Shown one piece after another: positions 1 through 8,398 of a stretch of DNA of 64,000 nucleotides. Within the stretch, counting starts at the first letter, position 1, and each line of letters opens with the position of its first letter. Both the position numbers and the translations under genes were made by a program. Source of the DNA: Luteimicrobium sp042670205 (GTDB taxonomy: Bacteria; Actinomycetota; Actinomycetes; Actinomycetales; Cellulomonadaceae); the NCBI RefSeq assembly GCF_042670205.1, contig NZ_JBHUWD010000007.1, positions 56,182-120,181 on the forward strand, in the 5' to 3' direction. The notes under the pieces are model-generated. The model was not told the origin of the DNA. It was given only the letters and a program-made list of their open reading frames with translations, and ran no database searches.

Positions 1-276
1 CACGTCCTCCGGGTCGAGAGCCGCGGACGTCGCCGTGAAGTCGACGAGGTCCGCGAACAGCACCGTGACGACCTTGCGCTGCTCCCCGGACGCGGAGGCC
101 CCGAGCCGGAGCCGGTGCGCGCGGAGCGGCGCCAGGGCGGCGTCGACGACCGCGTCGCCCAGGACGGCGCGCTGCTGCTCGAGCGCGGCGACGGCCCGGT
201 CGAGGGACGCGAGGTCGCCGGGGAGCGAGGAGGTGCCGGACGCGCCGCTGCGTCCGGGTACCGGGCCGGTGCCCAT
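1..276 (-). CDS. Class III adenylate/guanylate cyclase, N-terminal part only
   Basis: The reverse strand reads open from an ATG at 276 to the window edge, giving the first 92 residues of a longer protein. After a Leu/Ala-rich helical stretch (residues about 20-60) the sequence EQRKVVTVLFADLVDFT appears. This is the start of a class III nucleotide cyclase catalytic domain, and the Asp in FADLVDFT is the first metal-binding Asp. The helix plus EQRK lead-in is typical of large actinobacterial cyclases that continue into AAA/TPR regions, but that part is not in the window. It faces away from a cyclic-nucleotide-binding protein gene at 405, so the two may form a cAMP-related pair; this is inference. 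No clear Shine-Dalgarno is seen before the ATG. Confidence 0.85.
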   Translation of the reverse strand, partial: MGTGPVPGRSGASGTSSLPGDLASLDRAVAALEQQRAVLGDAVVDAALAPLRAHRLRLGASASGEQRKVVTVLFADLVDFTATSAALDPEDV

Positions 277-404
277 ACGGGAAGGGTAGGCGCGGCGGGC
301 GCCGCTGATACGGCTGAAGTTCAGGGCCCGGCGCGCGGCGGTTCACCCGGCCCGACGCCCGTCGCCCCGTCGCCGCCGCCGTGCCGTCGCGGTTCAATGG
401 AGAG

Positions 405-1418
405 ATGCGCGTCGAGGCGGTCGCCGCATCGCTCTCGTGGATCCCCAGCGCGTCGGTCGCCGGGCTGCTCCGCCGCGGGTTCGACCTGCGGCTGTCCCAC
501 TACGACGACCCGCCGCCCGACGTGCTCGCCGACGTCTCCGACGTGCACGCGCTGCGCGACGCGGACGGCTTCCGGTTCGCGAACGTCCTGGCCGCGTGGG
601 CCGAGTTCGACGGCGCGGGCCGCGCGACGAGCGCGGGCTACCTGCCCGTCTCGGGCCTCGTCATGGGCTCGACGACGGTGCGCCTCGGCCCCCTCGGCGT
701 GACGTTCCGCGCCACGTCGCTGCCGACCCTGCGCCCCGACCCGGAGCTGGGCGGCGACGCCGTGCGCGTGGTCCAGACGGTCGGGGGTCGCACGGGCGTG
801 CCCATCCCGCGGCCCGTGCCCGAGCCGCCGTACGTGCAGTGGGCGGCGCCGACGGTGTGGACGACGCTCGCGGTGACGTTCCGTGCCGACGGGACCACGG
901 CCGTCGAGCTGGCGGGCGCGAGCGCCTTCCCGCGCCACTGGGTCTACGGAACCGACGGGCAGCTCGCGCTCAAGAGCGGCATGACCGACCAGGACGACTG
1001 GGAGGCGCACTCGTTCGGGGCGCGGACGCCGTGGGGCGCCCACGACTCGCCGACGCTCGTCGTCGCCGCCGAGACCGCGCTCGAGCGCGAGATGTCGACG
1101 CGCGTCATGCGGGGCGGCGTCTGCCCGGCGATCCAGCGGCTCGCCGCCGGCGAGGTGCTCGTCCGGCAGGGCGACCCCGGCACGGCGCTGTTCGTCCTGC
1201 TCGACGGCGTCGTCACCGTCGACGTCGACGGCACCGTCGTCGCGGAGCTCGGCCCGGGCGCGGTGGTCGGGGAGCGCGCGGTCCTCGAGGGCGGGCGGCG
1301 CACGTCGACCCTCGTCGCACGCACGCCCGTCCGGGTGGCCGTCGCCGAGAGCAGCGCGCTCGACCTCGACCGGCTGCGCGAGCTCGCCGAGGGCCACCGC
1401 CGCGAGGTCACCGGCTGA
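405..1418 (+). CDS. Cyclic-nucleotide-binding domain protein
   Basis: This gene encodes 337 residues with no evident signal peptide or TM segment. Residues 1 to about 230 form a soluble domain starting MRVEAVAASLSWIPS that I recognise only as an uncharacterised actinobacterial N-terminal region. Residues about 239-325 look like a cyclic-nucleotide-binding (CRP-like) domain: LAAGEVLVRQGDPG, FVLLDG, then a phosphate-binding-cassette-like GERAVLEGGRRTST. No HTH follows, so it is not a CRP-type transcription factor. A GTG at 381 is an alternative start; I chose the ATG at 405 because MRVEA fits the family's usual N-terminus from memory. It is divergent from the cyclase gene, which suggests a role as a cAMP/cGMP-responsive effector. 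The effector target is unknown. Confidence 0.8.
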   Translation: MRVEAVAASLSWIPSASVAGLLRRGFDLRLSHYDDPPPDVLADVSDVHALRDADGFRFANVLAAWAEFDGAGRATSAGYLPVSGLVMGSTTVRLGPLGVTFRATSLPTLRPDPELGGDAVRVVQTVGGRTGVPIPRPVPEPPYVQWAAPTVWTTLAVTFRADGTTAVELAGASAFPRHWVYGTDGQLALKSGMTDQDDWEAHSFGARTPWGAHDSPTLVVAAETALEREMSTRVMRGGVCPAIQRLAAGEVLVRQGDPGTALFVLLDGVVTVDVDGTVVAELGPGAVVGERAVLEGGRRTSTLVARTPVRVAVAESSALDLDRLRELAEGHRREVTG

Positions 1419-1442
1419 CCGGGCGCGGGTGCGCCGTCGTCG

Positions 1443-1640
1443 TCACTTCATGTGGTGCTGGATGCCCTGGTCGAGCTCGCCGAGGTCCGGGCGCGGGTCC
1501 ACAGCGACGCCGTGCCGGCCAGGCTTCGTTGCCTCGGGCAGGTGGTCGGCGCACACCGCGGTGCCGTCGACGATGGTCACGGCCGGGGACTTCGTCCCGG
1601 CGCGCAGGCACGTGGCACAGAGCCAGCTCTTGTCGGCCAT
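1443..1640 (-). CDS. Small zinc-ribbon-like protein (65 aa)
   Basis: A 65-residue protein starts MADKSWLCATCLRAG. It holds two short metal-ligand-like pairs, CATC at residues 8-11 and CADH at 30-33, in a treble-clef/zinc-ribbon-like arrangement. The C-terminus is polar and ends QHHMK. It sits 44 nt downstream of the metallophosphoesterase gene on the same strand, so the two may be cotranscribed, and it converges with the cyclic-nucleotide-binding gene. I do not recognise a specific family function. Small CxxC proteins of this kind are common in actinobacteria, sometimes annotated only as hypothetical. The reading frame is better supported than the longer overlapping antisense frames because of the Cys pattern and sensible start. 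Confidence 0.7.
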   Translation of the reverse strand: MADKSWLCATCLRAGTKSPAVTIVDGTAVCADHLPEATKPGRHGVAVDPRPDLGELDQGIQHHMK

Positions 1641-1684
1641 GAGCGGAACATATGCCCGCCGACGTGCGCACGCGCGCCGGGCGG

Positions 1685-3382
1685 TCAGTCGCCCGGCGGC
1701 AACGGGTTCGCGGGGACCTCGGTGGACGTCGGCTCGGGCCACGGCGTGCGCTCCGAGACGGTCGCCACGCCCTTCTTCGTGACCGACACGAGCTGCCGGT
1801 CGACGAACCGGTGCGTCTGCCGGTCGAAGCGGAGGACCGTCATCTCCGAGGTGCCGTGCAGGGGCCCGACCGTCGGCTGGCCGAGCGTCGCGCCCGCCGT
1901 CGACGAGTTCACGTAGCGGATCCCGAGCCCGACCTGCGTGGGGTCGATGCGCCGGTGCAGGTGCCCCGAGACCTGCGCGGGCACGCAGCCCGTCTGCAGC
2001 GGCACCGTCCCGATGCTCGGGTCGTGGATGAGCAGCAGGTCGACGCCGGGCACGCCGTCCTTCTCGGCGTCGCACGCGGCGCCCGCGAGCGCCTCGGCCT
2101 GCTCGTCGGGGCTGACGTCGCCGGACTGGTGGGACGCCACGCCGATGCGGGTCTGCAGGACGTCGTGGTCGCCGAGGATCCGCAGCCCCTTGACGTCGAC
2201 GACCGACCCGTCGAGCACCGTCCAGCCGGCGTCGCGCGCGAACTTCGCGACCAGCGGGCTGTCGTGGTTGCCGTTCGCCATCACGGTCGGGATCTTCTTG
2301 GGGATCGCGCTCGCGAAGCTGTCGACGCACACCTGCTCGACCGCGGTCCCGTTGATCGTGGTGTCCCCGGCGTTGAGGACGACCTGCGCGCCCGACCGCT
2401 CGACGGCGGTGTGGATGAGCGGCGACATGCCGGTGTTGCAGTGCAGGTCGGAGATCACGAGGACGGTGAGCAGGTCCGGCTCGGCCGTGGGGCTCGGGGT
2501 GGGGGTGCCGGTCTCCCCGGCGGCCGCGGTGGGCGGCGTGGCCGGCGTCGTCGAGGTCGCGCCGGCGCCCGCCTGGGCGAGGGCGTCCTCGGCGGACTGT
2601 GCGGCGTCGCGCGCGTCCCACGCGGCCTCGAGGTTCCGGTTCGCGGCGGCGTAGAAGTCCTCCGAGCTCTGGTACGCGGAGACGAGCTGCTCGCCGTAGG
2701 TGTTGACGACCCCGGCGAGGCGCCCGGTGATGCGGGCGCCCGCGAGCGGCGTGCCCGCGAACAGCGGGCTTCCGGACTCGGCGGTCGTCGACGACGCGCC
2801 GGGCTCGGACGAGCTCAGCGTGAGCGTCGTCGCGACGACCACCACGAGGCCCGCCGCGATCTCCCACGTGTGCCGCCCGGCCATGGCGGACAGCTCGCGC
2901 CGCCGCGTCCGGCCGACCACCATCACGAGCGCCGTCACGACGAGCGCGATCACGGCGAGCGCGGCGAGCGTGCGCCACAGGGCGTCGACCGCGAGCGCGC
3001 GGACGGCGCGGTGGACGGTGATGTCGGGGGTCGCGAAGAACTGCAGGTAGGACTGGACGTCGGTGCCGAGCGCGTCGAGGTTCTGCGCGGGCGTCACGGA
3101 CGTCAGCTCGGCCGGGATCTCCTTCACGACGACCCGTGCGCCGAGCCCGAGCGGTGCCGGCGAGTCGAGCTGGACCGTGCCGAGCGGGCCGAGGTCGACG
3201 ATCACGAGCCCGTTCGTCGTCACCTCGTAGCGGGCCTCGTGGGGCCCGAGGCTCAGGTCGGCGCTCGCGGTGGTCACGCCCCACGCGACGCTGGCGAGGA
3301 CGGCGAGGACGACCCCCACCGTCCAGCGGAGCCACCGCGGCGGGACCCAGGTGCGGGGGGACGAGGCGGTCGTGTCGGGCAT
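1685..3382 (-). CDS. Membrane-anchored metallophosphoesterase
   Basis: This 565-residue protein has an N-terminal TM helix (about 18-40), an extracytoplasmic stretch, two further TM helices (about 138-157 and 173-190), a Ser/Thr/Pro-rich linker, and a C-terminal calcineurin-like phosphoesterase domain from about residue 305. Metal-binding motifs are visible in order: SDLH (about 310), NAGDTT, GNHD (about 368), a further His in LLLIHDP, and SGHLHR (about 471). The catalytic domain is probably outside the membrane. The substrate is not evident; the family hydrolyses phosphomono- and diesters, including phospholipid or nucleotide substrates. I chose the ATG at 3382 over one at 3418 because GGGGGCG lies just upstream of it and homolog-like sequence begins there. 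It is divergent from the SRPBCC gene. Confidence 0.85.
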   Translation of the reverse strand: MPDTTASSPRTWVPPRWLRWTVGVVLAVLASVAWGVTTASADLSLGPHEARYEVTTNGLVIVDLGPLGTVQLDSPAPLGLGARVVVKEIPAELTSVTPAQNLDALGTDVQSYLQFFATPDITVHRAVRALAVDALWRTLAALAVIALVVTALVMVVGRTRRRELSAMAGRHTWEIAAGLVVVVATTLTLSSSEPGASSTTAESGSPLFAGTPLAGARITGRLAGVVNTYGEQLVSAYQSSEDFYAAANRNLEAAWDARDAAQSAEDALAQAGAGATSTTPATPPTAAAGETGTPTPSPTAEPDLLTVLVISDLHCNTGMSPLIHTAVERSGAQVVLNAGDTTINGTAVEQVCVDSFASAIPKKIPTVMANGNHDSPLVAKFARDAGWTVLDGSVVDVKGLRILGDHDVLQTRIGVASHQSGDVSPDEQAEALAGAACDAEKDGVPGVDLLLIHDPSIGTVPLQTGCVPAQVSGHLHRRIDPTQVGLGIRYVNSSTAGATLGQPTVGPLHGTSEMTVLRFDRQTHRFVDRQLVSVTKKGVATVSERTPWPEPTSTEVPANPLPPGD

Positions 3383-3451
3383 CGCCCCCACACTTCCACC
3401 TGCGCGGGAGATGCGCACGCGTGGTCTCCGACGCCGCCCGCGCGACGGTGC

Positions 3452-3457
3452 CAGACT
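3452..3457 (+). promoter_or_regulatory. -10 box of a leaderless SRPBCC transcript
   Basis: CAGACT is followed by six bases and then the GTG at 3464. This is the arrangement seen before leaderless actinobacterial starts, and no Shine-Dalgarno is present. No convincing -35 hexamer is seen. Confidence 0.4.
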
Positions 3458-3463
3458 GGCCGG

Positions 3464-4084
3464 GTGCCGTCACCGAGGACAGGGCGCGACTACTCGTTCG
3501 TCTCGCGCTGGACGGTCGCCGCCCCGCGCGAGGCCTGCTGGGCCGTGCTCGCCGACCCCGAGCTGTCGTGGCCGCGCTGGTGGCCGGGGCTGCGCGGGCG
3601 CGTCCTCGCGCTCTCCGCCGACGACGCCCGGCAGGGCTCGCGCGCCGCGCTGGCGTTCCGGACGCCGTTCGTCCGGCGGCTGCGCCTGGAGCTCGAGGCG
3701 ACGCACGTGGAGCCGCCGTCGGCCGCGGGCTTCGCCGTGACCGGGGACCTCGTGGGAGCGGGCGTCGTGACGCTCGCCGACGACGGCGCAGCGACCGTCG
3801 TGACCGTGCACTGGGGCGTGCGCACCGCGACCCGCTGGCTCGACCCGGTCGGCCCGCTGTCGCGTCCCCTCGCCCGGTGGTCGCACGCGCACGTCATGCG
3901 CACGGGCGGGCGAGGGCTGGCCCGCGAGCTGACGGCTCTCCGCGGCGGTTCACGCGGGGACGTCACGACGACGGAACGACTCGAGGCCGAGCACGCCCAG
4001 TGCGAGGGCGACCGCGACCAGCCAGACGGCGGCGACGTTGGCGTACGTGTCGACCGGGAGGGCGCCGAGGTGGTCGAGCGGTGA
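3464..4084 (+). CDS. SRPBCC (START/polyketide-cyclase-like) family protein
   Basis: The 206-residue product begins VPSPRTGRDYSFVSRW. It shows the START-like pattern in which a W-rich beta strand is followed by APREACWAVLADPELSWPRWW. Later come an extended sheet region (LRLELEATHVEP) and a C-terminal helix around PLARWSHAHVMRTGGRG. The family binds hydrophobic ligands; no ligand or pathway can be inferred here. The core ends near residue 160, but the frame stays open for about 45 more residues that overlap the 3' end of the convergent ABC permease gene by 135 bp. The last part is low-complexity acidic sequence and may be only a consequence of the missing stop codon. The start is chosen by the leaderless promoter pattern. 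Confidence 0.75.
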   Translation: MPSPRTGRDYSFVSRWTVAAPREACWAVLADPELSWPRWWPGLRGRVLALSADDARQGSRAALAFRTPFVRRLRLELEATHVEPPSAAGFAVTGDLVGAGVVTLADDGAATVVTVHWGVRTATRWLDPVGPLSRPLARWSHAHVMRTGGRGLARELTALRGGSRGDVTTTERLEAEHAQCEGDRDQPDGGDVGVRVDREGAEVVER

Positions 4085-5554
4085 GAGGTCGCGTGCCCAG
4101 GCCGGGAGCCTGAGCGTGTCGCCCAGCATCGCGACGACCGCGGCCCACGCGACCGTCGCCCAGGCGGCCGGCTGCGCCCGCGGCGCGATCCCGAAGAGCG
4201 CGAGCGCGACGCCTGCGCACACGAGGACCGCCGGGAGGTACCCGACCGCCGCACGCGCGAGCGTGCCGATCCGCGCGGGCTCGTCGAGGCTCGCGGCGGC
4301 TCCGAGCCCGGCAGCGAGGCCTCCCACGAGCAGCACGACGACGGCGGTCCCGACCGCGGCACCCGTGTCGGCGAGCGCCCACCGTCGCCGACCCACCGGC
4401 CGTGCGAGGGCCTCCTCCGCGAGCCCGGCGGACTCCTGCTCACGGAGGGCGGCGACGCCCAGGACCGCCGCGGCGGCCGCCAGCAGCGCGACGACCTCGA
4501 CCGTGAGCGCGAGGTAGCCGTCCGCGGGTTCCGCCCCGGCGGTGAGGGCGCCGCCGAGGTCGCTCGAGCCGAGAGCGGCACCTGCTTCCTTCGCCAGCGC
4601 CCCGAACACGCCGCCGACGACGAGCGCGACCGCGCACCAGCCGCCTACCGTGCCCGCGGCTCGGCGCACCGCGAGCCCCAGCGGCGAGGCGAGCAGCGCG
4701 GAGGCGTGGGCGGGCCCGCTCCGTGACGCCACCAGCCCCGCGCCGAGGTCGCGGCGCCCGACGAGGACGACGGCGACCCCGAGGAGGGCGGCGGCGCCCG
4801 CGGCGGGCAGGAGCAGGGGCCAGGTGCGCGCGTCGTCGGCGAAGGCGCGCGTCTCCTGAAGCCAGGCGAGCGGGGAGATCCAGCGGAGCCAGGACGCGGC
4901 GTCGCTGACGTCGCCGACGGCGCGCAGGACGTAGGCGAGGACGAGCGCGCCGAGCCCGACGGCCCACACGCCGCGGCTGCGGCGGACGAGCTGGGCGCCC
5001 AGCGCCGCGACGCCGAGCCACACGAGCCCGAGCCCCAGGTAGGACGCCGCGTACAGGACGGAAGGAGCGATCGGCACCCCGGCCGCAGCGAGCGAGGCCC
5101 CCATGGCGAGCGCCAGGACCGCGAGGCACGCGGTCACGACGACGGACACGGCGGCGAGCGGTGCTGCGGGTCCCACGCCGCGCGAGCGGACGAGCTCGAG
5201 CAGCCCGTCCTCCTCCTCGCGGCGGGTCCCGCGGGCGACCAGCGACACCGCGAGCAGCGGGACGAGGACCGTCCCGAGGAACGCCCACTCGTCCGCGACG
5301 ATCCCGCCCAGCGTGGTCACCCCGTACGGGATGCCGTTGATCGCCTCGAACGCGGGGTTCCCGGTGATGGCGTCCGCATAGCCCTGCCGCTGGTCCGCGG
5401 TGGCGTAGAGACCGGCGACGCCCTGGACGGTCCCGGCGAACAGGAGCACCGACCCGGCGGTCCAGGAGACGAGCGCCCAGCGGTCGGCCCGCAGGCGGAC
5501 GCGGACGAGCGTCCCGGTCCCCGCGGCGACGTCGCCGCGCGCGCGGGAGGTCAT
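3950..5554 (-). CDS. ABC-2 type exporter permease
   Basis: This 534-residue polytopic protein has roughly twelve hydrophobic segments arranged as two six-helix halves, matching the long ABC-2 permeases of tetronasin/polyketide-exporter type. The first helix is around residues 25-48, and an EEEDGLLELVRSR cytoplasmic motif near residue 130 is shared with that family. A second copy of the motif, REQESAGLAEEALARPVGRRR, occurs in the C-terminal half, supporting internal duplication. Its ATG overlaps the stop codon of the ATPase gene upstream (ATGA), so translation is coupled. The pair plus the divergent TetR gene look like a drug or metabolite efflux system. The substrate is unknown. The 3' end overlaps the convergent SRPBCC frame. 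Confidence 0.88.
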   Translation of the reverse strand: MTSRARGDVAAGTGTLVRVRLRADRWALVSWTAGSVLLFAGTVQGVAGLYATADQRQGYADAITGNPAFEAINGIPYGVTTLGGIVADEWAFLGTVLVPLLAVSLVARGTRREEEDGLLELVRSRGVGPAAPLAAVSVVVTACLAVLALAMGASLAAAGVPIAPSVLYAASYLGLGLVWLGVAALGAQLVRRSRGVWAVGLGALVLAYVLRAVGDVSDAASWLRWISPLAWLQETRAFADDARTWPLLLPAAGAAALLGVAVVLVGRRDLGAGLVASRSGPAHASALLASPLGLAVRRAAGTVGGWCAVALVVGGVFGALAKEAGAALGSSDLGGALTAGAEPADGYLALTVEVVALLAAAAAVLGVAALREQESAGLAEEALARPVGRRRWALADTGAAVGTAVVVLLVGGLAAGLGAAASLDEPARIGTLARAAVGYLPAVLVCAGVALALFGIAPRAQPAAWATVAWAAVVAMLGDTLRLPAWARDLSPLDHLGALPVDTYANVAAVWLVAVALALGVLGLESFRRRDVPA

Positions 5555-6504
5555 GCCGTCGCTCCGTCGGGCGCGGCGTCGGGGCCGTCGTCGGACGCGG
5601 AGGCGTAGGCCGAGAGGAACAGCTCGTCGAGCGAGGGCGGGGTCGCGACGAGCGTCTCGAGGCCGGCGCGCTGGAGCACGGCGAGCGCCTCGGCGAGGTC
5701 GGCGGGCGGCACGGTGAAGCCGACGGTGCGGGGCGAGCCGTCCCGGTCGGAGGCCGAGCCGGCCGAGAGGTCTGCGACGCCCTCGATCGCGGCGAGGCCG
5801 GACGCGGCGTCGCGGGTCGTCGCCCGGACCGTGGTGCGGGTGTGGCGTCGCAGGTCGGCGAGGGTCCCCGAGGTGACGTCGCGGCCGTGCCGGATGATCG
5901 TGACCTCGTCGCACAGCGCCTCGACCTCGCCGAGGATGTGGCTCGAGAGCAGGACGGTCGCCCCGTCCCGGGCCCGTTCGCGGACGCACTCCTGGAAGAC
6001 CTCCTCCATGAGCGGGTCGAGGCCGGACGTGGGCTCGTCGAGGACGAGCACGTCGACGTCGCTCGCGAACGCGGCGACGAGCGCGACCTTCTGGCGGTTG
6101 CCCTTGGACAGGTCGCCGGCGCGCCTGGTCGGGTCGAGGTCGAACCGTTCGAGCAGCTCGGCCCGTCGGGCCCGGTCGAGGGCGGGGCCCGTCGCGGCCA
6201 GCAGGTCGAGGCACTGGCCGGCGGTCAGCGTGCGCCACAGTGCGACGTCGCCCGGGACGTAGGCCAGGCGCCGGTGCAGCGCGACGGCGTCCCGCCACGG
6301 GTCCCCGCCGAGCAGGCAGGCGGCGCCGGCGTCGGGCCGCACGAGCCCGAGGAGGATGCGGATCGTCGTCGACTTCCCCGCGCCGTTGGGGCCGAGGAAC
6401 CCGTGCACGGAGCCTCGACGCACCTGCAGGTGGAGGCCGTCGAGGGCTTGCGTCCTGCCGAAGCGCTTCTTCAGGTCCCGGATGTCGATCGCGGCTGGTT
6501 CCAC
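5551..6504 (-). CDS. ABC exporter ATP-binding protein
   Basis: The 317-residue ATPase carries a Walker A GPNGAGKST near residue 40, an ABC signature written as LSKGNRQKV, Walker B LVLDEPTSGLDP and the switch His in SSHIL. A C-terminal extension of about 100 residues is typical of exporters paired with ABC-2 permeases. The signature LSKGNRQ, rather than LSGGQ, matches the tetronasin-resistance-like subgroup. An ATG at 6561 exists. I chose the GTG at 6504 because GGGAGG sits six bases upstream, while the extension would read through the presumed operator. The gene is translationally coupled to the permease downstream and is divergent from a TetR regulator, which probably represses it. Confidence 0.9.
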   Translation of the reverse strand: MEPAAIDIRDLKKRFGRTQALDGLHLQVRRGSVHGFLGPNGAGKSTTIRILLGLVRPDAGAACLLGGDPWRDAVALHRRLAYVPGDVALWRTLTAGQCLDLLAATGPALDRARRAELLERFDLDPTRRAGDLSKGNRQKVALVAAFASDVDVLVLDEPTSGLDPLMEEVFQECVRERARDGATVLLSSHILGEVEALCDEVTIIRHGRDVTSGTLADLRRHTRTTVRATTRDAASGLAAIEGVADLSAGSASDRDGSPRTVGFTVPPADLAEALAVLQRAGLETLVATPPSLDELFLSAYASASDDGPDAAPDGATA

Positions 6505-6540
6505 CGTGCGCCTCCCGTTGCGTCGCCGCGTCGACAGCGT

Positions 6541-6573
6541 TGCCACCAAAATGGCAGGCACTGCCTCTTGGCA
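6541..6573. promoter_or_regulatory. Candidate TetR operator between exporter and regulator
   Basis: TGCCA-N6-TGGCA at 6541-6556 is followed by TGCC-N4-GGCA at 6562-6573, so two inverted repeats of the same half-site lie between the divergent ATPase and TetR genes. TetR proteins typically autoregulate from this position. The assignment is by position and symmetry only. Confidence 0.45.
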
Positions 6574-6605
6574 GAGACTGTACGCTCTGGGGGGTAAGGA
6601 GGACC

Positions 6606-7274
6606 ATGGCAGGACAGGACGTGCCGAGGCCGGGCCTCGGCCTCCGCGAGGCCAAGCGCCGCCAGGCGATGGGGCAGATCCAACGGGTAGCGCTCGACCT
6701 CTTCGACGCCCACGGGTACGCGAGCGTGACGGTCGAGCAGATCGCCGCGGCGGCGCAGGTCGCCCCGCGGTCGGTGTACCGCTACTTCGGCACGAAGGAC
6801 GGGATCCTCCTCACGCAGCCCGAGGACGACGACATGGTCGCGGTGCTCGCGGGCGCGGTCGCGCACGACGACCTGGTCGACGCCCTGCGCGGTCTCGTCC
6901 CCGCGTTCACGAGCGCCGAGTTCGCGGACCCCGCCGGCTACTGGGCGCGCGTCATGCGCTACGTGCGGAGCGTTCCCGAGCTGACCGGCGCGTTCGCCGC
7001 CGGCGCCCTGGAGATCGCCGACGGACTGGCCGCGGCGCAGGCCACGGCGCGGGGGCTCCCGCCCGACGACCTCCCGACGCGGGTCCGGGCGCGGGCCGTC
7101 GTGGGGGCTCTCACGGCCGCGCTCGACGACTGGTACGGGCACCCCGAGGGCGGGCCCGGGGAGCGCGCGGCGCGCATGGCCGAGCGCATCCACCGCGCGC
7201 TCGACGCGCTCGGTCGGCCGCCCCGGCGAGCCTCCCGCCGGAGCGCCGACTCAGAACGCGTACGGGAAGCGTGA
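6606..7274 (+). CDS. TetR/AcrR family transcriptional regulator
   Basis: The 222-residue product has an N-terminal TetR DNA-binding domain (about residues 15-65). The HTH core reads VTVEQIAAAAQVAPRSVYRYFGTKDGIL. The C-terminal ligand domain is helical and variable. A strong AAGGAGG lies at 6596-6602, three bases before the ATG. The gene is divergent from the ABC exporter, with a symmetric TGCCA/TGGCA element between them, so it is likely the local repressor of the exporter and of itself. The C-terminal 24 bp overlap the 3' end of menB on the other strand, so the two genes converge without a terminator. The inducer is unknown. Confidence 0.88.
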   Translation: MAGQDVPRPGLGLREAKRRQAMGQIQRVALDLFDAHGYASVTVEQIAAAAQVAPRSVYRYFGTKDGILLTQPEDDDMVAVLAGAVAHDDLVDALRGLVPAFTSAEFADPAGYWARVMRYVRSVPELTGAFAAGALEIADGLAAAQATARGLPPDDLPTRVRARAVVGALTAALDDWYGHPEGGPGERAARMAERIHRALDALGRPPRRASRRSADSERVREA

Positions 7275-8264
7275 CCAGTCGGGGTCGCGACGCTCGAGGA
7301 ACGCGTCGCGCCCCTCGACGGCCTCGTCGGTGAGGTACGCGAGCCGCGTCGCCTCCCCGGCGAAGACCTGCTGGCCCATGAGGCCGTCGTCGGCGAGGTT
7401 GAAGGCGAACTTGAGCATGCGGATCGCCTGCGGGGACTTGCTCGCGATGGTCCGGGCGTACTCGAGGGCGAGGTCCTCGAGGTCCGCGTGGTCGGCGACC
7501 TCGTTGACGGCGCCCCAGCCGTAGGCGTCCTCGGCGGAGTACTCCCGGGCGAGGAAGAAGATCTCGCGTGCCCGCTTCTGGCCGACCTGGCGGGCGAGGT
7601 ACGCGGAGCCGTAGCCGCCGTCGAACGAGCCGACGTTCGCGTCCGTCTGCTTGAACCGGGCGTGCTCGCGGCTCGCGATCGACAGGTCCGCGACGACGTG
7701 CAGCGAGTGCCCGCCGCCCGCGGCCCACCCGTTCACGACGGCGATCACGACCTTCGGCATGGTCCGGATGAGCCGCTGCACCTCGAGGATGTGCAGGCGG
7801 CCGGCGCGCGCGGGGTCGACGGCGTCCCGTGTGTGGACCTCGCCGCCGCCGTCGGGGGCGGTCGTGTACTGGTAGCCGGAGCGGCCGCGGATGCGCTGGT
7901 CGCCGCCGGAGCAGAACGCCCAGCCGCCGTCCTTGGGCGACGGGCCGTTGCCGGTGAGGAGGACGGTCCCGACGTCGGAGGTCATGCGGGCGTGGTCGAG
8001 CACGCGGTACAGCTCGTCGACGGTGTGCGGGCGGAACGCGTTGCGGACCTCGGGGCGGTCGAACGCGACGCGCACGACGGGCAGGTCACGGGTCGTCGTC
8101 GTGCCGTCGGCCGCGACCTCGCGCTCGACGCCCCGGTGGTAGGTGAGGTCGGTGAGGTCCTCGAAGCCGGAGACGGTGCGCCACCGGCGCGGGTCGAACG
8201 TCTCGGACACCTTCTCCGGGAGGCTGGCCGGGGGTGCGGGGGTCGGGGCGGCGTCGTCGGTCAC
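7251..8264 (-). CDS. menB: 1,4-dihydroxy-2-naphthoyl-CoA synthase
   Basis: MenB closes the second ring of the naphthoquinone by converting o-succinylbenzoyl-CoA to 1,4-dihydroxy-2-naphthoyl-CoA in the cytoplasm. The 337-residue crotonase-fold protein has RNAFRPHTVDEL (75-84), GNGPSPKDGGWAFCSGGDQ (105-123), NGWAAGGGHSLHV with the oxyanion-hole glycines (178-190) and the catalytic-loop motif TDANVGSFDGGYG. This marks it as MenB rather than a generic enoyl-CoA hydratase. An ATG at 8273 is in frame. I chose the GTG at 8264 because a -10-like TAGCAT overlaps that ATG and ends seven bases before the GTG, the leaderless layout seen for other genes in this region. The gene is divergent from sugE, not in an operon with menC/menD. 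Confidence 0.92.
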   Translation of the reverse strand: MTDDAAPTPAPPASLPEKVSETFDPRRWRTVSGFEDLTDLTYHRGVEREVAADGTTTTRDLPVVRVAFDRPEVRNAFRPHTVDELYRVLDHARMTSDVGTVLLTGNGPSPKDGGWAFCSGGDQRIRGRSGYQYTTAPDGGGEVHTRDAVDPARAGRLHILEVQRLIRTMPKVVIAVVNGWAAGGGHSLHVVADLSIASREHARFKQTDANVGSFDGGYGSAYLARQVGQKRAREIFFLAREYSAEDAYGWGAVNEVADHADLEDLALEYARTIASKSPQAIRMLKFAFNLADDGLMGQQVFAGEATRLAYLTDEAVEGRDAFLERRDPDWSRFPYAF

Positions 8265-8271
8265 ACCCGCC

Positions 8272-8277
8272 ATGCTA
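8272..8277 (-). promoter_or_regulatory. -10 box of a leaderless menB transcript
   Basis: Read on the reverse strand this is TAGCAT, ending seven bases before GTG 8264. It overlaps the upstream in-frame ATG, which argues against that ATG as the start. Confidence 0.45.
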
Positions 8278-8316
8278 GTGAGCGCACCGGGGGCGGACGC
8301 CCTCGGCCATCCTGGT

Positions 8317-8334
8317 TGTGGTACGTTAGTACCA
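8317..8334. promoter_or_regulatory. Perfect inverted repeat upstream of sugE-tetR
   Basis: GTGGTAC-GTTA-GTACCAC is a perfect 7-bp dyad with a 4-base centre. It lies between menB and sugE, 65 bp before the sugE start. It is the only strong symmetry in this intergenic region and is the obvious candidate operator for the TetR protein encoded by the second gene of the unit. Binding could also affect menB. Confidence 0.55.
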
Positions 8335-8398
8335 CTTCGTGCGACCCGACGGCGGACCTGTCACCCGGGGTCGCGCGACGTCATCAGCGGAGGCGATC

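Noticed and set aside
8335..8398. Guanidine riboswitch before sugE
   Set aside because: I looked for the conserved ACGR-loop hairpins or class I core and saw none; the perfect dyad plus downstream TetR gene explains regulation better.
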